A DNA stretch of 64,000 nucleotides, from assembly GCA_016719535.1 (NCBI GenBank), contig JADJYX010000004.1:48875-112874 (forward strand), read 5' to 3'. Every line of letters starts with the position of its first letter. Within the stretch, counting starts at the first letter, position 1. The notes below the pieces were generated by a model. It had not been told where the DNA came from, did not search any database, and saw only the letters and a list, made by a program, of their open reading frames with translations. The position numbers and the translations under genes were made by a program. Positions 60,796 to 64,000 of this stretch are shown here, piece by piece. The stretch comes from Rubrivivax sp. Lineage in GTDB: Bacteria; Pseudomonadota; Gammaproteobacteria; Burkholderiales; Burkholderiaceae_C.

Positions 60796-61900
60796 TCAAA
60801 GGCCCTGCTTCAGGCTGGCTTCGATGAAGGGGTCGAGGTCGCCGTCCAGCACCTTCTGCGTGTTGCTGATCTCGACGTTGGTGCGCAGGTCCTTGATGCG
60901 GCTCTGGTCCAGCACATAACTGCGGATCTGATGGCCCCAGCCGACATCGGTCTTGCTGTCCTCGAGCTTCTGCTGCGCCTCGCGCTGCTTGCGCATCTCG
61001 TGCTCGTACAGGCGGCTGCGCAGCATGGCCCAGGCCTCGTCGCGGTTGCGGTGCTGCGAACGGTCGTTCTGGCACTGCACCACGATGCCGGTGGGGATGT
61101 GCGTCAGGCGCACCGCCGAATCGGTCTTGTTGATGTGCTGGCCGCCGGCGCCGCTGGCGCGGAAGGTGTCGGTGCGCACGTCGGCGGGGTTGATCTCGAT
61201 CTCGATCGAGTCGTCGACCTCGGGGTAGACGAACAGGCTGGCAAAGCTGGTGTGGCGGCCGCCCGCCGAGTCGAACGGGCTCTTGCGCACCAGCCGGTGC
61301 ACGCCGGTCTCGCTGCGCAGGTGGCCGAAGGCATGGTCGCCCTCGACCTTGATGGTGGCGCTGCGGATGCCGGCCACGTCGCCCTCGGTCTCTTCCAGCA
61401 CCTCGGCCTTGAAGCCCTTGCGCTCGCAGTATTTGAGGTACTGGCGCAGCAGCATGCTGGCCCAGTCGCAGGCCTCGGTGCCGCCGGCGCCGGCCTGGAT
61501 GTCGACGAAGCAGTTCAGCGGATCGGCCGGGTTGCTGAACATGCGGCGGAATTCCAGCTGCTCGACCGTCTCGCGCAGCGCATGCGCCTCGGCCTCGATC
61601 GCGGCCAGGCCGTCGAAATCGCCCTCGGCCTTGCTCATCTCGTAGAGCTCGGAGTTGTCGGACAGGTTGCCCGTCAGGTGGTCGATGGTCTGCACCACCG
61701 TCTCGAGGCTCTTCTTCTCCTTGCCCAGCTCCTGCGCGCGCTTGGGCTCGTTCCAGACGGCGGGGTTTTCCAGCGCGGCGTTGACTTCGTTCAGCCGCAG
61801 GGATTTGCGGTCGTAGTCAAAGATACCCCCGGAGCTGCTGGGTGCGGGCGCTCAGATCGGCGAGCAGCGTGCCGATCGAGTTGACGTGTTCGATGTCCAT
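60796..61900 (-). CDS. prfB: Peptide chain release factor 2 with programmed +1 frameshift
   Basis: Releases chains at UGA and UAA. The first 27 codons (61900-61820) start MDIEHVNSIGTLLADL and end RGYL before an in-frame TGA at 61819-61817. A +1 shift at CTT TGA C, with an internal GGGGG Shine-Dalgarno three bases ahead, moves to the frame that continues DYDRKSLRLNEVNAALENPA to 60796. The result is 367 residues, normal for RF2. The GGQ motif lies in ASGAGGQHINKTDSAVR. The TGA is the known autoregulatory site, not a mutation. Confidence 0.95.
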
Positions 61901-62094
61901 CGTGGGTGACCGGTTGGCGAAACCGGTAATTTTCTCATGGGGCGCACGGTCGAGGGGTGGCCAGTCCCTCCGGACGAGGCGGCCCCGCAGGCCGGAGCAG
62001 CATCGTGCTGGCGCCATGGCGGTCGCCGGCCGGGCAGGGAGACGCGCCAGGTTGCGGCGCGGCAGGGAACGAGGCGGGGACAGGGACTCGCCAG
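61901..62094. other. Spacer upstream of prfB
   Basis: Between the prfB start and the decayed sequence to its right I see no gene. The stretch probably carries the prfB promoter on the minus strand, but no convincing -35/-10 pair could be picked by eye. Confidence 0.4.
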
Positions 62095-62184
62095 TCAGCC
62101 CAGCGCGGGACGCCGGCGGCGCTTGCCGGCCTTCACCAGCGCCATGCCCAGCGTACAGAGCGTAGGGGCGTTGTGGGGGGGGGG
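62095..62184 (-). pseudogene. Possible remnant of a PEP-CTERM sorting tail behind a G10 tract
   Basis: The minus strand reads NAPTLCTLGMALVKAGKRRRR then PALG-stop. The spacing resembles a PEP-CTERM tail (PEPxTLxLLGxALxGAGxxRRRR) with the PEP lost. It is preceded on that strand by a run of ten C (plus-strand G at 62175-62184). No intact secreted domain precedes it, because the upstream sequence is TPR-like. Weak evidence; it could be coincidence. Confidence 0.35.
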
Positions 62185-62249
62185 CGGCGGGGAGAACGGG
62201 ATAATCCAAAGCACCCGGCCGGGCCGGCCTGCACCTGGGCCAGGCGAGG

Positions 62250-64000
62250 TCATTACGAATGATCGGGTTGGCCGGCTCCGAGTGGCCAGGCGCTGCAGCA
62301 GTTCGGCGGCCCTGGCGGCGTGCCGCGCTGTTGCAGCCGCGCGGCCGGGCCCGACCACGGCGACATCTTCGGATAGCGGCGCAGCGCGTCGGCCGCGTGC
62401 GTCAGCGTCGCTGCCGCGGTCCATCGCGTCGAGCACCCGGACGCGCAGCAGGGCCGCCGGCACCATGCCGGCCTTGGCCGCACGGTTGAAGTGCTGCAGC
62501 GCATCGTCGCGCTTGCCGGCCTGCAACAGCAGGTCTCCTTCGAGCAGCGTACCGGCCTCCTGCAGGCCGTCGACCGCTGCCATCTGGCGTGCCACCGACA
62601 GCGCCTCGGTGGCGCTGGTGCGGCTCGCCAGACCGGCCAGCGCGACATAGTTGGCCGCGTCGAAGGGCCGCTCGGCGACCAGACCGCGGAGCAGGGTCAC
62701 GGCGGCCGGTGTCCTGCGCCCGTGACCTCGAGCTGGGCGAGCTTACCGCCAATCCGGGCGCCGCGGATACTCGGCAGACAGCTTGCGAAACATCAGTGGC
62801 TTGCGGGATGCGGCCAGGCGTTCGTACAGGCCGCCCCAGCGGCGCGGTGGACGTGGCCCGGTGCGTGGGGCCCGTTGGCGTGCAACTGCGCGACGGCAAG
62901 CGCCTTTTCGGCATCGCCGGAACGCAGGTGATCCTGGACCAGGGCCTCGTGCAGTTCGGTAGCCTCGGGCAACACGGTGATGCCGAGCTCGAGCACCGCG
63001 CGCGGTGTGTCCTGGCCAGCCGGATTCGCGCGCAGCAAGGCGGCATAGTCCAGGTAGACCTTGGCCGTGCTCGTCTTGGCCTGCACCGCCCTGGCATGGC
63101 GCTCCAGCACTTCTGCACGCTGCTCAGCGGTGCGCGCCATGGCGCTCAGGGCCGTCAAGGCGTTCGGAATGCCGGGCTGCTTGTCCAGCACCGCCAGTGT
63201 CGTCTTCCAGGCCCCGGTGCCATCGCCCTGGGCGGACTGCACGGCGGCCAGGGTCAACATGACCTGTGGGTCGTCGGGCTGCGCGGCCACGCCCTGGTCA
63301 GCCAGCCGGCGGGCGAGGGGCTTGTCGTTCATGCGCAGCGCCACCGAGACGATGCGGCCGTGCGGGGCCCGGCGGCCCCTGGCCATCGGCCGCGGCCTGT
63401 TGCAACAGGCGGGCCGCCTCGGCGTTTCGCCCGGCAAGCGAACGTCAGCCAGGCGCAGCAGGGTGTCAGGATCGCCGGGGCGCATCTGCAGCAGTTCTCC
63501 CAAGGTCGCCACGGCCTGCTTGACCTGTCTGTTGCCCAGTTCGAAGTCGGCCTTCATTGACAGCAGCTGCGGATCGCGCGGCGCTTGCGCCAGGCCGCGG
63601 CGCATGCTGATGGCCGCGTCTTCGGGGCGGCCCAGGCGCAACTGGCTCTGTGCGAGCAGGCGCAGCACCGGCAGGGCGTCGGGCTGCAGCTTGGCCAACG
63701 CTTCCAGGCGTTTGTGCGCCACGCGGACCTCACCCTTGTTCAGTTCGGCTGCCGAGGCCAGCAGGCCCGCCGGAAGATGTTCGGGCATGACGCGCAGCAC
63801 CTTCAGCGCCGCATGACTACCACCAGCCGCCCGGCGTGGGACAGCACCAGTGCGTCAGGTCAGCGTCCAGAAATAGTTGGGTAGCCCGCTGACGCAACTG
63901 GTCGCGCACGGTGGTGGCGTCGGCGATGCGGCCGGCCGAGACCGGGGCCTCGCCGTATTCGCCGCCAGGCTGCGCTGGCGCGGCGCCGCCTGGTGGGCGC
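62250..64000 (-). pseudogene. Decayed PrsT-like TPR gene, entering from the right window edge
   Basis: TPR-type protein sequence is readable in pieces on the minus strand: AHKRLEALAKLQPDALPVLR (63720 down), ATLGELLQMRPGDPDTLLRL, ADQGVAAQPDDPQVMLTLAA (63300 down), and VAERPFDAANYVALAGLASR (62680 down) with ALQHFNRAAKAGMVPAALL. The pieces lie in different frames. Shifts occur near 63430-63330, 62800-62700 and 62390-62300, and internal stops are present. The order fits the C-terminal half of a PrsT-type protein. The rest lies beyond the window. It is distinct in sequence from prsT at 33087. Confidence 0.65.

Noticed and set aside
61817..61819. In-frame TGA early in prfB
   Set aside because: This is the conserved programmed +1 frameshift site (CTT TGA C with upstream GGGGG), not a nonsense mutation.
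58255..61884. A 1209-codon plus-strand open frame opposite pepN and prfB
   Set aside because: Antisense shadow of high-GC genes; it lacks any family features and covers two certain genes on the other strand.
62254..62264. CATTACGAATG shared with the anticodon arm of tRNA-Thr (56274-56284)
   Set aside because: No acceptor or T arm around it; an 11-base match alone is chance-level and does not indicate a tRNA fragment or att site.

Overview
The window is about 64 kb of high-GC DNA, by eye close to 70% G+C. The organism is most likely a betaproteobacterium of the order Burkholderiales, near the Rubrivivax / Leptothrix / Aquincola / Methylibium group. The grounds are the ppc | hemC-hemD-hemX-hemY layout, gmk-rpoZ-spoT facing greB, tRNA genes with encoded CCA, a PEP-CTERM protein next to a PrsT-like TPR lipoprotein, and a copper operon of TolC, multicopper oxidase and cupredoxin type. 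The placement is an inference from gene content and codon use; no database was searched.

Layout. 1-24 kb is mostly housekeeping: ppc (partial), the heme branch hemCDXY, tRNA-Arg(ACG), a queuosine-precursor transporter, greB, and the stringent-response block spoT-rpoZ-gmk. A heavy-metal two-component pair follows, with a CusR-like box in its divergent promoter region. Next come a nitric-oxide-response operon (nsrR-nnrS-ccoG), coaBC-dut, an SlyD-type isomerase, a ribosomal-oxygenase-type JmjC protein, bamC and dapA, and a translationally coupled MFS transporter - 42-aa micro-protein - methyltransferase group. 24.9-28.1 kb has dadA followed by a lower-GC patch of toxin-antitoxin (TA) genes: an intact RelE/ParE pair, brnT with a stop at codon 5 plus brnA, and a truncated higB plus intact higA. 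The patch closes with a 38-codon fragment of a second dadA.

28.5-37 kb is the most unusual part. A c-di-GMP-I (GEMM-I) riboswitch aptamer precedes a secreted subtilisin-like protease with two Ig-like domains. Then come a membrane-anchored protein of likely alpha/alpha-toroid fold, a PEP-CTERM protein behind a consensus sigma-54 promoter (its frame broken at a TC repeat), and a PrsT-like TPR lipoprotein broken by one base. A decayed partial copy of the PrsT 3' region follows. Together these suggest an extracellular matrix or floc module driven by second-messenger and sigma-54 control. 37-40.5 kb carries parE, then a TA pair bracketed by a 129-bp direct repeat of the parE 3' end, then a second (Doc-type) TA pair.

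40.5-64 kb: a copper-handling operon on the minus strand (DUF2946-like, small His-rich protein, TolC-type lipoprotein, multicopper oxidase with a 1-nt frameshift, cupredoxin), assorted metabolic and membrane genes, a P-type ATPase coupled to a Ca2+/Na+ exchanger-type protein, a K+/H+ antiporter, a tandem UspA protein coupled to an FAD monooxygenase, tRNA-Thr(CGT), fbp-pepN, and prfB with its programmed +1 frameshift. The window ends in a decayed second PrsT-like gene read from the right-hand edge.

Caution: three apparent frameshifts (PEP-CTERM gene, prsT, multicopper oxidase) all lie in short repeats or homopolymers, so assembly error must be excluded before calling them pseudogenes.
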